Positions 1 through 10,232 of a stretch of DNA of 64,000 nt are shown here, piece by piece. The notes under the pieces are model-generated. The model was not told the DNA's origin and ran no database searches. It saw only the letters and a program-made list of their open reading frames with translations. How positions within the stretch are numbered: the stretch's first letter is position 1; each line of letters begins with the position of its first letter. The position numbers were made by a program, and so were the translations under genes. The DNA comes from Lumbricus terrestris (taxonomy: Eukaryota > Annelida > Clitellata > Crassiclitellata > Lumbricidae): positions 8,102,192 through 8,166,191 of the forward strand of contig OX457036.1 of the NCBI GenBank assembly GCA_949752735.1. The letters run 5' to 3'.

Positions 1-20
1 CCACAAACATGACTCATGAC

Positions 21-386
21 CTTCACTGGCTTCCGATCTTTGCCCAATATCAGATACAAGCTATATTGCTGATAGTTACTAAGTCCCTGTAGGGTTTTTC
101 GCCTAAATAGCTCTGCGACTTGATGTGCAAGCCTCTTTCTGCAGGATCTTCACGCCCTCTTGTTCTGCTGACCGCTTTGATTTATTTGTAACCTCGATTA
201 CGAACCTCATTCACCCAACATCGGACTGTTGCTGTTGTGGGTCCCTCAATGTGGAATCACCTTACCTCTGGAATTCGTGGCATGCTTCTGGTAGGAAATT
301 CACCTGCATCTTTTCGCTGCTTGAAGATCCTTCTCCTTTCATGGGCCTGTCACGCTGAGAGCGCTTCTGCCGTGAGAAGCGCTTAA
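21..386 (+). pseudogene. LINE (L2/CR1-like) ORF2 C-terminal remnant
   Basis: One reading frame from 21 to the TAA at 384-386 gives a protein tail that opens with LHWLPIFAQYQIQ and later contains VVGPSMWNHL and a final FRCLKILLL segment. These correspond to the region after the reverse transcriptase in L2/CR1-clade LINEs, where an LHWLPV block, an AxxxWNxLP block and a short FKxxLKxxLF block occur in that order. Three in-frame stops interrupt it, so it is dead. An ATT-rich tail follows the terminal stop directly, as expected for the 3' end of such an element. The clade assignment rests on motif recognition only. Confidence 0.7.
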
Positions 387-404
387 CAAATGATATTATT
401 ATTA

Positions 405-536
405 CATTAGATTAGATTAGATTGGATTAGTATTAGGGCTAGGGTTGCGGTTAGGGTAAGGTTAGGATTATGGCCAAGGTTATGGCTAGAACTATAGCGA
501 CAGAGAATATGGCCAGGATCACGGGTGGGGTTAGAG
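405..536. repeat. degenerate telomere-like TTAGGG-type tract
   Basis: The stretch is built of GATTAGATTAG, GGTTAGGGTAAGGTTAGG and similar words, i.e. decayed TTAGGG-like repeats. It continues beyond the hAT insertion at 1409-1460, so the insertion split one tract. This is interstitial sequence; nothing else suggests a chromosome end. Confidence 0.5.
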
Positions 537-1408
537 TAGGGTGACCATTTTCTGGCCATCAAAAACCGGGACACTTTTGGAAAGATCAATTGTAGGCCTA
601 ATTGCTTAACTACACAGCTATAGGCCTACGATCTAAGGCCTAACCCTATAAGCTCAGTTAAATTTAATGCTGAGCATAGACTTCAGCGTAAAAATCTGCA
701 ACCTGCTTTAGTCGTCTGTGCACCTTTTGCAGACTGTGCAGCCTACTCTTTTATAATTGGAAACAACTCGGAATACTCTCTCAATCGGTGCACAGTGGGT
801 AATCTAGTCAAGACGAAGATTTAAGGTCTTCTGGGGCGCACAGAAGCGTCCGGCGAACGATCGCCGATGGGTGCACTGCGAGTAGGAAAGGGGGACTTTG
901 GGAGGAATGTGCTATAAAAAATTCCACAATGCAATGACAGCAATTTAAGTTGTCGAAAGAAATTGCTGCAGGCTATGTGCTGTCATGAACGGTCGAAATC
1001 CGTTTGCGAGTTTGCGATCATGGCGCGACCTGCCGAAGTCGATAGGTCAGTCGGGGGCCTACAATTTCAAAGGCGGCGACAGTACCGCCTCCTATTAGGC
1101 TACATAAATTTCGTTACACCTTGATAATTCTTTAAATCTACTAACTAAACTCGCAAGTCTACGAAAGATGTAATAATAATATTCCATATAAATTGACGGG
1201 TTCTCTTTCGCAATGACCTTTTTAAGGTTAGGCCAAAAATCTACACTTTGTTCTGTGATTTTCTTAAAACTGATGTTTTCAAGAACCAAGTTTCACTCTT
1301 GTAAAAAACCGGGACAATTTGGCCCTTTTTCCTAAGTCTTCGGGACACCGGGACGCACCACAAAAAACCGGGACATGTCCCGGAAAACCGGGACGTATGG
1401 TCACCCTA
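537..1408. mobile_element. non-autonomous hAT-type transposon, 872 bp
   Basis: The element starts TAGGGTGACCAT and ends with its reverse complement ATGGTCACCCTA. It is flanked on both sides by GGTTAGAG (529-536 and 1409-1416), a perfect 8-bp target duplication typical of the hAT superfamily. CCGGGACA words recur near both ends, including a perfect 16-bp palindrome at 1368-1383. A 64-codon minus-strand ORF (1095-1289) is too short and unlike anything certain to call a transposase fragment. Confidence 0.8.
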
Positions 1409-1416
1409 GGTTAGAG

Positions 1417-2570
1417 TTTACAGTCAGGGTGCACGAGAGCCAAGGTTTTGGGTATCTATTAGAGTTAAGGGTACGCTTGGCTGTTATGCGTGGTGCCAGC
1501 TTTCTCCCCTGCTAAAATCCCTAACTCTGCACTTGTCTTCCGTTATAATTGAGAATTGCATTTAAGCTCTCCTGCAACAACTGAGCAACCATCACCAAAT
1601 TACAGTTCTATTAGTTAGTCTTTTAGTTCTTCGACATGCAAATCCGCGTTTTCTGTGGTAGGCCAGATAGTCCGGAGTAACCCTCCCATCTTTAACTGCT
1701 CCATGTTCCCTAGGGCACTGCTCGGTATCGGCCTACATTCTCTGAGCAGTGAGCACTCACTGCTCTGGAGTCGGAAGCTCTGGAAGAGTGACAGAAGTCG
1801 GAAACGCCTCTTAGTAGTTTCCTTGAAGAGGTGACATGCAAAGACTTAGACTGACTGAATGAGCCTCTGAGCAACCACTCTGACATGCATGACGCATCGC
1901 TCGTGAATAACCTGGTGCCCCTACTTTCAGATTCTCAAAGTATCGCCGCAGAAATCTCGAGTTTACCATCGCGATTACGATCCGTCAAAGTCGTCCGACA
2001 AATCCGCGGCGACGACGACTCGGAGGTTAATGTCTGAAGATTGATTAGTCGGTGAACGATGAAACATCCGTCTCTAACTGGGGTCATTAATGAGATCCCT
2101 ATATGTCCTCTGAACATCCCAAGGGAACGCTAACACTCGCCAACCCTCTTCCAAAGTCCTCCATTCACAGACCGTATACACGAAGCTATTATGCTGCGGC
2201 GCGACAGTCGACCTGGGAACCTTGTTAAGGACCTCGCACCGAGCGAACTTTGCGGAATGAATCCTTCGGATTGCACTTGACCGGATCGAAGCAGATTGAA
2301 TCCTCAGAGGGTGGACAATAAATCGACGATTATCAGAGATTTCGGTTGGATGAGAGACCCGTCGAAGTCTAATGGGCAACATCAGGGGCTGTCAACAGAA
2401 AGGTTAAAAGTTCAAATCTCTGACGGGGGCAGAAGCATGTCCAGAGATTTATTCCCTATTTGCGCCGTGCAGCCGTGATATGAGTCTCTGTGTAATGTAA
2501 GTTACATGTAACGTCAATCTTCGATGAATTCGCAGCGCCCTCAAAAGCCACGTTAAAAAAAGACGAGAAT
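1417..2570. other. no gene seen; scraps of two SINE-like repeats
   Basis: At about 1768-1830 there is a decayed copy of the 3' part of SINE family 1 (GTCGGAAACGCCTCTTAGTAG). At about 1895-1980 there is a copy of the CTCGTGAATAA-CTGGTGCCC repeat. The remainder has short open frames on both strands without recognisable domains. Confidence 0.4.
1895..1985 (+). repeat. CTCGTGAATAAGCTGGTGCCC interspersed repeat, copy 1
   Basis: Shares the CTCGTGAATAA-CTGGTGCCC core with copies at 7975-8060 and 32400-32490. All copies are followed by GCGATTACGATTA-like tails, as in a SINE 3' end. No tRNA-like head is visible. Confidence 0.5.
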
Positions 2571-2582
2571 CACAAGATTATT

Positions 2583-2700
2583 CAACTCCGTCACTGGTTG
2601 CACTCTGCCAGTGCCAGTCCCAAACCTGGATAAAGGAGGAGGTCGTCGCTAATGGTCTTTGTTACCACACAGTGACGTTAAACTGCAAATACACACGCAA
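2583..2700 (+). repeat. interspersed repeat family R3, copy 1
   Basis: About 110 bp shared with 5711-5832 and, inverted, 37908-38010. The core reads CCAGTGCCAGTCCCAAACC followed by TGGATAAAGGAGGAG and a GTTACCACA-AGTGACG segment. The core resembles a segment near the 5' end of some vertebrate RTE-type LINEs; this is from memory and uncertain. Confidence 0.6.
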
Positions 2701-3228
2701 GATTATACACCGGCGCCATATCATATCAAGTCCGCGATGGCCAGGGCTGCCCTGTTCATTCCGGTGCCAGGTCAACATCTGGGATGCCAAACAGAGGAGA
2801 CAGCTGTCTCCTGTCTCCGTCTCTCTCCTCATCTGCCTCCCTCTCTCTTTTTCTGCTCTTTCTCTTCTTTTCTTCCACCCTTTCTCTTCTAAGTTACCTC
2901 CTTCTCTTCCATGTCTCCACGGCACCTGGATTTGTGTACTTCATATTGTAGCTATGAGCCTCTGACACGATGCAGCGTTCGTGATTTACATGTAGCGGCG
3001 CCTCATGACGACTTCAGGTAGCCCTTCTTAAATCTAGAATTTTCAATCGCGATTAGAGTATATTGCTACCGATGAAAGATTATTCATAATATTTGTTTAA
3101 AAAGACACATACATCTATTATACTATATATAGGCTATATGATAAATAATTATAAGAAAGAGCATGCTATTACCGATGTGATGAAAAACAGCTTGGACAGG
3201 AATTGCAATTGTGTGGTTGTAGAGTAGA
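2701..3228. other. no gene seen; pyrimidine-rich stretch at 2810-2910
   Basis: A TCTC/TTCT-rich strand at 2810-2910 explains the short open frames here. Nothing else is recognised. Confidence 0.4.
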
Positions 3229-3473
3229 CAGTGGCGTAGCCAGGAATTTATGATGGGGTTATGGCCAGGCCGGATGACCTTTCTGACACCAACCCAACAG
3301 TATTACAGTAAATAAAAAGGGAATAAAGTAACAAAGGGAGTAAAGTAAGAAAAACAATTGTCACTACAAACAATTGTTTTTTCTTCTTATTTAAGTGGAT
3401 GAAAACCTTTTAAAAAACATTTCCTAAGCCAATGGGGGGTTTAGCCCCAGAAACCCCCTTGTCTACGCCACTG
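3229..3473. mobile_element. hAT-type MITE, family 1, 245 bp
   Basis: It begins CAGTGGCGTAGCCAGG and ends GTCTACGCCACTG, giving an 11-bp inverted terminus (CAGTGGCGTAG). The interior (ACACCAACCCAACAGTATTA, then AATAAAGTAA) is the same as in the copy at 8528-8778. The flanking 8-mers do not match here, so the target duplication has decayed or one end was rearranged. Confidence 0.75.
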
Positions 3474-4131
3474 ATTTTAAAATATCAGTTGTTTTTGCGG
3501 CCTTAAAAATGTATTCGGGTCGCTCAGTTCTAAAAGGCTTTTGCGGTCAAATATCGTTCCATGCAGAAGGAAGTAATAACACCGAGAAATAAAGACTAAA
3601 TATAGGCTAGGTAATCTTACAGACTGAAATTGAAGATTTCTTTTTAAAGCTGTGGATTTTGAGCCATGAGCTGCTGTGCCCCATTTTTGAGTAGCGTATT
3701 CTGGTAGCTTATTAGACGCTTTGAATCGCGGAGCTCAACAATTATTATTACATAGCATAACTTAGGTAGCTAAATTTTTTAACAACAAGATTATGTTCTT
3801 CGACTTCTCTCTTCTCCACATCCTTTAGATGCTTCAGATGTTTAATAAACGATGTTGTTAAGCATCTCTACTGTGGAGATAGACAAGTAATTACCCAGTT
3901 AGGGCTTCTTTTGAGGAATTCTTTTAATCGCACACCCCCTTCTGTCCCTTCCATGTTCCTCTTCGTTCGGATAACAATTAACAGTTTTAGGCTAACTATA
4001 ATAATTTTACTGCACAATACGCTTTTACAGCTGTACAAACTCATTTAGAAAACTAACATTTCTGTGTAGAATAATGCACAGAAAAACGTCGTGATATTAC
4101 CACATGGAATGCTAAATAATTTTAGGCACTT
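3474..4131. other. AT-rich, no feature recognised
   Basis: No long frame, inverted repeat or known repeat core was found in this stretch. Confidence 0.3.
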
Positions 4132-4137
4132 CTGTTT

Positions 4138-4360
4138 GTATGTGCACTTGTTATAGCGCCCCTACAATCTCTCTACTCAGAGGCGCTCCCGACTGCAGCA
4201 CGGACACTGCATCGGAGTCCTACTCAGAGGCGCTCCCGACTGCAGCACGGACACTGCATCGGAGTCACACGCCGGAGTGCTAAGCAATTGCGGGTAAAGG
4301 ACTTGCCCAAGGTCCCTTGAGGTGGATTCAAACCTGCAACCCTTCGGCTGCAATGCAGCG
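4138..4360 (-). mobile_element. tRNA-derived SINE, family 1, with internal duplication
   Basis: Read on the minus strand it has a truncated tRNA-like head with a degenerate B box, then CTTGGGCAAGTCC, CAATTGCTTAGC, and the GGGAGCGCCTCTGAGTAG block near the 3' end, as in the better copy at 9943-10146. A 47-bp piece of the body is repeated in tandem (starts 4173 and 4220, copies essentially identical). Confidence 0.75.
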
Positions 4361-4688
4361 AAAAACCCACTTAAATCCTGCCGTAGAACGGAATGGCAAA
4401 CTCCTATAGACGGTCAGCAGCTCCTTAGAGTCACTAGACCTATCTCATGCAATCCCAAGTCATGCCCTTTCGCCCTCCATCCGACCCCATTCAGTCAACC
4501 AATGGGGCATCGTATTCGTTCGTTTTCCACTCTCCCATGTTTATCCACAGCTGCTGCTGACGTTGTCTTCATTTCTCAAAAAGCAATTCGTCAACGGGAG
4601 CCAATATTATCGACGTTTCTCCACGACACGCTCAGCCGTCGTAGCGCCACATAAAAAGGAGTTCTTTGGATCTTTAATGGCAACGCGA

Positions 4689-4827
4689 TGTGTGTGTGTG
4701 TGTGTGCGTGCGTTTGTGAGCGTGTGTGTGCGTGCGTGCGTGCGTGTGTGAGTGTGTGTGTGTGTGAGCGTGTGTGAGCGTGTTCGTGCGTGCGTGTGGT
4801 TGCGTGCGTGTGCGTGTGTGTGTGAGG
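4689..4827. repeat. (GT)n/(GTGC)n microsatellite
   Basis: Nearly uninterrupted TGTG and TGCG words. The minus-strand HTHTHT-type open frame over it is a translation of this repeat. Confidence 0.9.
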
Positions 4828-4929
4828 CTCGAGAATCGTATGGAAGGCAATTATTCTCGGAAGGACGTATAATTCTGAATTATATCGTGTCCAGAGAAGA
4901 TCTCTTGTATCTGAATGCAATTGATCGTA

Positions 4930-5255
4930 ATGATGATGATTTTGAATGACGCTAGTATGCTCTATGACTGCTGCTGAGGCTTCTGCTGCTAACGATGACG
5001 ACGACAACGACGACGATGACGACGATAATGATTATTATCATGATCACGATCAGGATGATAATGACGAACATAGTGATAACAATGATGGTGGTGACATTGA
5101 AGATTTTGAATGGTGCTGATGACGACGACGATGATGATCATGATGATAATCATCATCTCTAATTTTTGACGATGTTTATGAAGAAGTAAAAGATGGTAAC
5201 GATTATGATGATGATAATTTTGAATGGTGGTAGAATTTCATGATGATGATGATGA

Positions 5256-5342
<87 letters not shown>

Positions 5343-5360
5343 TGATGATGATAATGATGG

Positions 5361-5404
<44 letters not shown>

Positions 5405-5450
5405 GTGATGATAACAATGAAAATGACAATGACGATGATGTCAAACAATC
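4930..5450. repeat. GAY triplet-repeat block (GAT/GAC)n
   Basis: Scattered GATGAC triplets thicken into a pure run at 5238-5420 that translates as poly-Asp, poly-Met or poly-Ser depending on frame. It is simple sequence, not a coding exon. Confidence 0.9.
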
Positions 5451-5710
5451 ATTTTATTCTCAACCTAAAAGCATTTTTACAGATGACTCTTTATTGCTCT
5501 CATAAACCATTCTAGCGAGAGGAATCAAATGCTTTCTGTCCTGCAGGCCAAACGTTATCGTTAGACATAATAATGATATCGACAACAATAACTATAGAAA
5601 CGACAACAAAAGCAAACATGCTACAACACGGACAACACCAGCAACAAATAACAGAACTACTTCCATAATTAGAGGGCGCATGCACAGGACCTTTGTCGCA
5701 CGACGAGAAC
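5451..5710. other. no feature recognised
   Basis: CAA-rich sequence with short frames only. Confidence 0.3.
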
Positions 5711-5832
5711 ATAACACACGATTACTCCGCCACTGGTCGCTCTCTGCCAGTGCCAGTCCCAAACCTGGATAAAGGAGGAGGGCGTCGCTAATGGTCCCTG
5801 TTACCACATAGTGACGCTAAACTGCAACTACT
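5711..5832 (+). repeat. interspersed repeat family R3, copy 2
   Basis: Same core as 2583-2700, with the sequence around CCCAAACCTGGATAAAGGAG almost unchanged between the two. It ends at AGTGACGCTAAACTGCAA. Confidence 0.65.
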
Positions 5833-5984
5833 ACTACTGCAACACACGATATCTACATTCTCAGTTCTCACTCACATCAATGACCCAAGGAAAATGAGAA
5901 AGTTTGCAGACAGCGAAGAGATGAGGGTTACAATTGGAATAATTTTTATGATCTCACTGCGGATCGCAGGGGAAGGTCATTCTC

Positions 5985-6150
5985 AAGCCCCCGGGCATGG
6001 AACCTTGAGCAAGTCGTTGACTCGTAATTGCTTGGGGGCCTCGGTGTGAAATTCCGATGCAGTGCCCGCGCTGTAGTTGGGAACGCCTCTGAGTAGTGGA
6101 CCTGAAGAGGCGCTATATAAATGGAGAAATAAATAAATAAATACTATTAC
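5985..6150 (+). mobile_element. SINE family 1, body and 3' end
   Basis: CCTTGAGCAAGTCG, GAATTGCT-like, GATGCAGTGCCCGCGCTGTAG and GGGAACGCCTCTGAGTAG occur in family order. It ends GGCGCTATATAAATGG followed by an AATA repeat. The GCGCTATATAAAT end resembles the 3' tail of L2-clade LINEs and their SINEs. The tRNA head is missing. Confidence 0.75.
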
Positions 6151-7223
6151 GATTACGGAGATGATAAACCATTCAACTCTTCAAAACTGTTTTGATTTTC
6201 TCGACCTGTGGTTTGGTTAATCTCTCTCTCAGAAGGCTGCTTCATAAATCCTGTAATTTTTTGACTACACTACCAATTTTCAATTTACAAAAGGCGCCAC
6301 GCGATTATCGGAAAAACTGAAAACTGTCGCCTCAGCGCTGAGACCGGATGTTGCGCCTTGCGACGTCATGACTTCCGGATGATGGATCGTCCCAATAACT
6401 GGCACTTCCGGCGGCCATCTTGGACGGTAATTAAGCGAGTAGCGGATGACGATTGATGGCTTAATTAAGCGCTGAGCGAGCGGCTGGGCGTCGAATTCGA
6501 GATTAGGTTAGGGATCCCAGCAGTTGGGAAATTGGCGATTGGAAAATTTGTCACCGGCGAGAAAGTGGGGGGAGTGGGTGAGGATGGCGAAGTGTGGAGG
6601 AGCTGATTGGAGGAGGTGTTGGGGAAAGATTAGAGGAGCGGGTGAGGAGAGTGAAGCGTGGAGGAGCCGATTGGATGTGGTGGTGGAGGTGATTAGGGTA
6701 GTGGGTGCGGATGGTAGAGTGTGAAGGATGTTATACATTGGTGTTATGGGAGAGATAATAGGGAAATGTGTGAGACCAGTGGAGTGTGAAAGGCAAGGAG
6801 GGGATGTTAGGGTATAGACAACTTACTTACTTATTCACTCACTCACCCATTCACTCACTCACCTACTCACCTACTCATCAACTCACGTAGAGGAGTGGGT
6901 GAGGATTTAGGGGAGTGATTCCCGTGTGTGTCGGGCTCATAGGAGCAGAGGTGGGGCTCCATTTTCGTTGGAGACGATTAAACCCTTCAACGGAAGACAG
7001 AAAAGCGGAACCGGAAATACAATAAGTCCATCAGCGCCACCTATCCAGCATCCATCGATAGTATTATAGCGCTGGATGATTAGTCTCAGTTAGCTTACTT
7101 GTCCGAAACAAAAATCGTCTCGCAAAGCCAACTGCTGCATTTTCGAAATGCTAAGCAGTAAATTAACTACAAAACGTATACCAAACATTAAAACGTGTAT
7201 TTCATGTTTAATCACTGTTGATA
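6151..7223. other. no gene seen; G-rich segment and ACTC microsatellite
   Basis: 6530-6760 is G-rich and open in several frames without recognisable domains. 6825-6890 is a CTCACTCA-type degenerate repeat. Confidence 0.35.
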
Positions 7224-7231
7224 TATACAGT

Positions 7232-7392
7232 CAGGGGCGGATCCAGGGGGGGCCAATCCGGCCATGGCCCCCCCATTTAGAAATTTCTTTGTTTTTGACC
7301 AGCTATTTTGCTTGGAAAGTAGACGTGGCCCCCCCATGAGTGGTTCCGTAGGACTTTGGCCCCCCCTTCGAAAATTTCTGTATCCGCCCTTG
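7232..7392. mobile_element. hAT-type MITE, family 2, 161 bp
   Basis: Ends are CAGGGGCGGAT and ATCCGCCCTTG, imperfect inverses of each other. Both sides carry TATACAGT (7224-7231 and 7393-7400), a perfect 8-bp duplication. The interior has CCCCCC runs that mirror GGGGGG runs. The right-hand duplication overlaps the first four bases of a family 1 terminus, so this copy landed in another MITE's end. Confidence 0.85.
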
Positions 7393-7396
7393 TATA

Positions 7397-7466
7397 CAGT
7401 GGCGTAGACAAGAGGGTTTCGGGGGTTAAACCCCCCCAATTGACCTAGGAAAAAGTTTCCTAAAGG
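7397..7466 (-). mobile_element. truncated family 1 MITE, host of the family 2 insertion
   Basis: CAGTGGCGTAGACAAG followed by a C-rich run and CCTAGGAAAAAG is the inverse of the 3' end of the 8528-8778 copy. The rest of the element is absent. Confidence 0.65.
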
Positions 7467-7589
7467 TTATTACTTTGAAATACACGTTTTAATGTTTAGT
7501 ATATTATGCCTATAGGCCTACGTTCTGTATTTAATTTATTGCTAAGACATCGTAAATCATTCAATCATGTTAAGTCGTTTGGTCCCATG

Positions 7590-7680
7590 TGTTATGTTAT
7601 ATATATATATATGTATTTATATGCAGTATATATATATACAACATAGGTCCTATATACATATAGGCTATGTATATCACGCT
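7590..7680. repeat. (TA)n-rich self-complementary tract
   Basis: Two TATATATATA runs separated by GTATTTATATGCAG. The tract can fold on itself; it is simple sequence. Confidence 0.6.
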
Positions 7681-7764
7681 CTGAATTCCGAAATGCCCGG
7701 TTTTCTCCATCATCATTGCCAATTATATCCTAGATAATCTTACTGATTCTCCTCTATCCATCAC

Positions 7765-7835
7765 CCCGCGGGCTTCCACTCAAAACTGAAGTCTCACCTC
7801 TTCAAGAATTCATACCCTGACTCACCTGATCCCCC
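7765..7835 (+). pseudogene. short LINE C-terminal remnant
   Basis: One frame reads GFHSKLKSHLFKNSY, matching the FKSRLKTHLF-type block at the end of L2/CR1 LINE proteins. No flanking part of the protein is certain. Confidence 0.4.
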
Positions 7836-7974
7836 CACTTTGCAGTTTTCCCTATAACGACACCCACCTTAACGTCTACTCTGTCCCCCTCCAACCTCTG
7901 GCAACCAGACTCGAACCTCCTTCAGACAATAATAATTAATTATACCCTTTCCTCTAGTACCTCTGACTCGAAGC

Positions 7975-8060
7975 GGCGCTCGTGCATAAGCTGGTGCCCT
8001 GCATTTGTTTTTCGAGATACGCTTTATAGGTTTGGAGATAACGATTGCGATTACAATAAT
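7975..8060 (+). repeat. CTCGTGAATAAGCTGGTGCCC interspersed repeat, copy 2
   Basis: CTCGTGCATAAGCTGGTGCCC followed by a GATTGCGATTACAATAA tail, parallel to 1895-1985 and 32400-32490. Confidence 0.55.
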
Positions 8061-8527
8061 TCGTATTGCATATTATTGTTCTTTCGAGCGCAGTATATGT
8101 TGATTATGAACTAATCCTCGACTTAGTGTAAATATACTCGGATTTTATATAGCGCCCATATAAACTTGTTGGCCTCGACCTTGCTCATTTTTCAACGAAT
8201 TGATCGGGTCAGGTCCTTCACCCCCGTTGACCCATTTGAATGGAAGCCACGCCATTTAAAGTATCCCGTGTACGGACCGTGATAGCACGAGATTTTTTCA
8301 ATCTTTGAATTAATAAGCCACCTTCGGAAAGCGAAACGCGGTGCGCACGCTCTCTTTCACAGAGCCGCGTACAGACGCGCGGTCAGCGCTCATACCGATG
8401 TAGCTATCAGTAAACATTTCAAACTGGTAATCAGAGACAACGCGACGAATACAATCCTTGAAATGTTTCTGGTTGTACATTGTACAATGTAATTTATCCT
8501 TTGAAGTTTTCAACGATGAACTACGTG

Positions 8528-8778
8528 CAGTGGCGTAGCCAGAAGTTTATGATGGGGGTTGCTTTTTTGCGTGGACGGATGCCTTTTCTAACACCAACCC
8601 AACAGTATTACAGAAAATAAAAATGGAATAAAGTAACAAAGGGAATAAAGTAAGAAAAACAATTGTTACTACAAGCAATTTTTTTGTTTTTTCTTATTTA
8701 AGTGGATAAATAGCCTTTAAAAAGCCCTTTTTCCTAGGCCAAGAGGGGGGGGTTAAGCCCCCCTTGTCTACGCCACTG
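8528..8778. mobile_element. hAT-type MITE, family 1, 251 bp
   Basis: CAGTGGCGTAGCCAG at the left and GTCTACGCCACTG at the right form the inverted termini. ACTACGTG flanks both sides (8520-8527 and 8779-8786), a perfect 8-bp duplication that sets the ends. It is clearly homologous to 3229-3473 across the interior. Confidence 0.9.
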
Positions 8779-8786
8779 ACTACGTG

Positions 8787-9397
8787 TTGTATGCTTTGAA
8801 AGCATGATTGTACATGACATTGTGTAGGCTAAGCACTCCGCGTTTTACGTTATAACAGCAGCAATGTGACTTATGGCGACGTTATTGGATGTTGGCTTAC
8901 GCTGGCTGCCACCAACCATGCAGTCTCATGTCGACTTTTGATTACGTAGACATATACGCCATCATTGCCTCCCAGAGGACTCTTCAACGCTGAACAAACC
9001 TGCGAAAACGCCGACAGCCCGACACTCCCTTCATTGAGGCTTTCCCGGCTTAACTTGCACGCGTCCTACACCAACTATAGGCTACTACCCGTGCACATGC
9101 TGCTCCATTCACATCCTTTACCACCGTGCAAAATGGCCCCCCTTATCACCTCGCCTTATGGCCCACTGTGTAAAACATGCATTGTTAGGATACCACATTC
9201 TTTTCAGCTGTGAAAAACCCGAGAGGTGGTAGGCCCTAGGCTAGATAAATTATAGAAAGTCTGATAATGGTGGGTGAATGAATGGAGATGATGCTTTAGA
9301 GAAAGTGAAAATTTGAGAAATTATAACGCTGTTATATTACTAACCCGAGGTACTGAACGGTAAAAATAAATAAGCACTGTATTGGGACCCTGTAGCG
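8787..9397. other. no feature recognised
   Basis: An 82-codon open frame at 8965-9213 has no recognisable domain and no supporting context. Confidence 0.3.
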
Positions 9398-9720
9398 CAG
9401 TGGTTCCCAACCTTTTTTGACTTGAGGGCCACTTTTTCTAAGTTGGAGGGCATGTACGAGGGCCACTTTTTTTAGTTGACAAACATTAAGGGGCCACAAG
9501 GTTAAATTTATATTAACTAAAAGCATGTAAAATTGTTATAATTGATTAAATATATAATGTTTGATGTTATTTTTCGACGTTAAAATAAAATAATTTGTGA
9601 TAGAAAATAATAATGTGTTCTACCCTGTCCAAATTGTTAATTTTTTCATATATTTTTGTTAATTCTTTGAGAGAATAAATCTGATGAGGATCATTTCTGA
9701 GGCCTGGCGGGCCATTTTCT
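9398..9720 (+). mobile_element. probable truncated hAT-like element end
   Basis: It starts CAGTGGTTCCCAACC, a terminus shared by many hAT/Charlie-like elements. GAGGGCCACTTTTT is repeated just inside, and GGCCTGGCGGGCCA occurs near 9702. No matching inverted terminus was found on the right. Confidence 0.45.
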
Positions 9721-9942
9721 CAGGAAAATACTATGTACTTACAATGCAATGGGCCTTCTATAAAATTCCCTGCACTTAAAGTACTATGACGTAGTATTTT
9801 AATAATGTTGTAAATTGCCATAAGCTTACACTTAATCAAAATACTACGATATGGAATAGACCTATATACATTTATAGTGCAATACCATGACATTCCATGC
9901 GCTTAAAATACTTTTTGTTTGTTTGTATAAGCTTACATGTGC

Positions 9943-10146
9943 ACTTGTTATAGCGCCCCTTCAAGCTCTCTCTACTCAGAGGCGCTCCCGAATGCAGAGC
10001 GGACACTGCATTGGAATTTCACGCCGAAGCGCTGAGCAATTGTGAGTGAAGGACTTGCCCAAGGTCCTTACGCGGCGAGGTGGATTCGAACCTCGAACCT
10101 TACGGCTTCAAGGCAACGACGCCACCACTACACCACCGCGTCCCAC
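9943..10146 (-). mobile_element. tRNA-derived SINE, family 1, best-preserved copy
   Basis: On the minus strand the head has an RNA polymerase III A box (TGGTGTAGTGG, 10125-10135) and B box (GGTTCGAATCC, 10082-10092) about 32 nt apart, as in a tRNA. The body follows with CTTGGGCAAGTCC, CAATTGCTCAGCGCTTCG, GCAGTGTCCGCTCTGCA and GGGAGCGCCTCTGAGTAG. It ends at GGGGCGCTATAACAAGTGC. It is not a tRNA gene, because the body and repeat copies continue past the tRNA-like part. Confidence 0.85.
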
Positions 10147-10149
10147 GAG

Positions 10150-10232
10150 TTACTTACTTAGTACTTACTTAGTCCCTCCCGTGCAGAGCTGCACATCGGG
10201 CAAGGCAGCCTTTCCGCGTTGTTTCTGTTGCG
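10150..10232 (-). mobile_element. LINE 3'-end scrap (same family as 22890-23246)
   Basis: Minus-strand GCCCGATGTGCAGCTCTGCA, a stop and an AAGT-repeat tail match the extreme 3' end of the LINE remnant at 22890. Confidence 0.55.

Noticed and set aside
1095..1289. hAT transposase fragment inside the 872-bp element
   Set aside because: A 64-codon minus frame has a vague DFWPNLKK segment, but not enough to support the call.
5224..5515. Poly-Asp, poly-Met, poly-Ser and poly-Ile ORFs
   Set aside because: Translations of GAT/GAC triplet repeats; the same applies at 25522-26300 and 50001-50309.
10082..10146. tRNA gene
   Set aside because: A and B boxes are present, but the unit continues into a SINE body seen in many copies.
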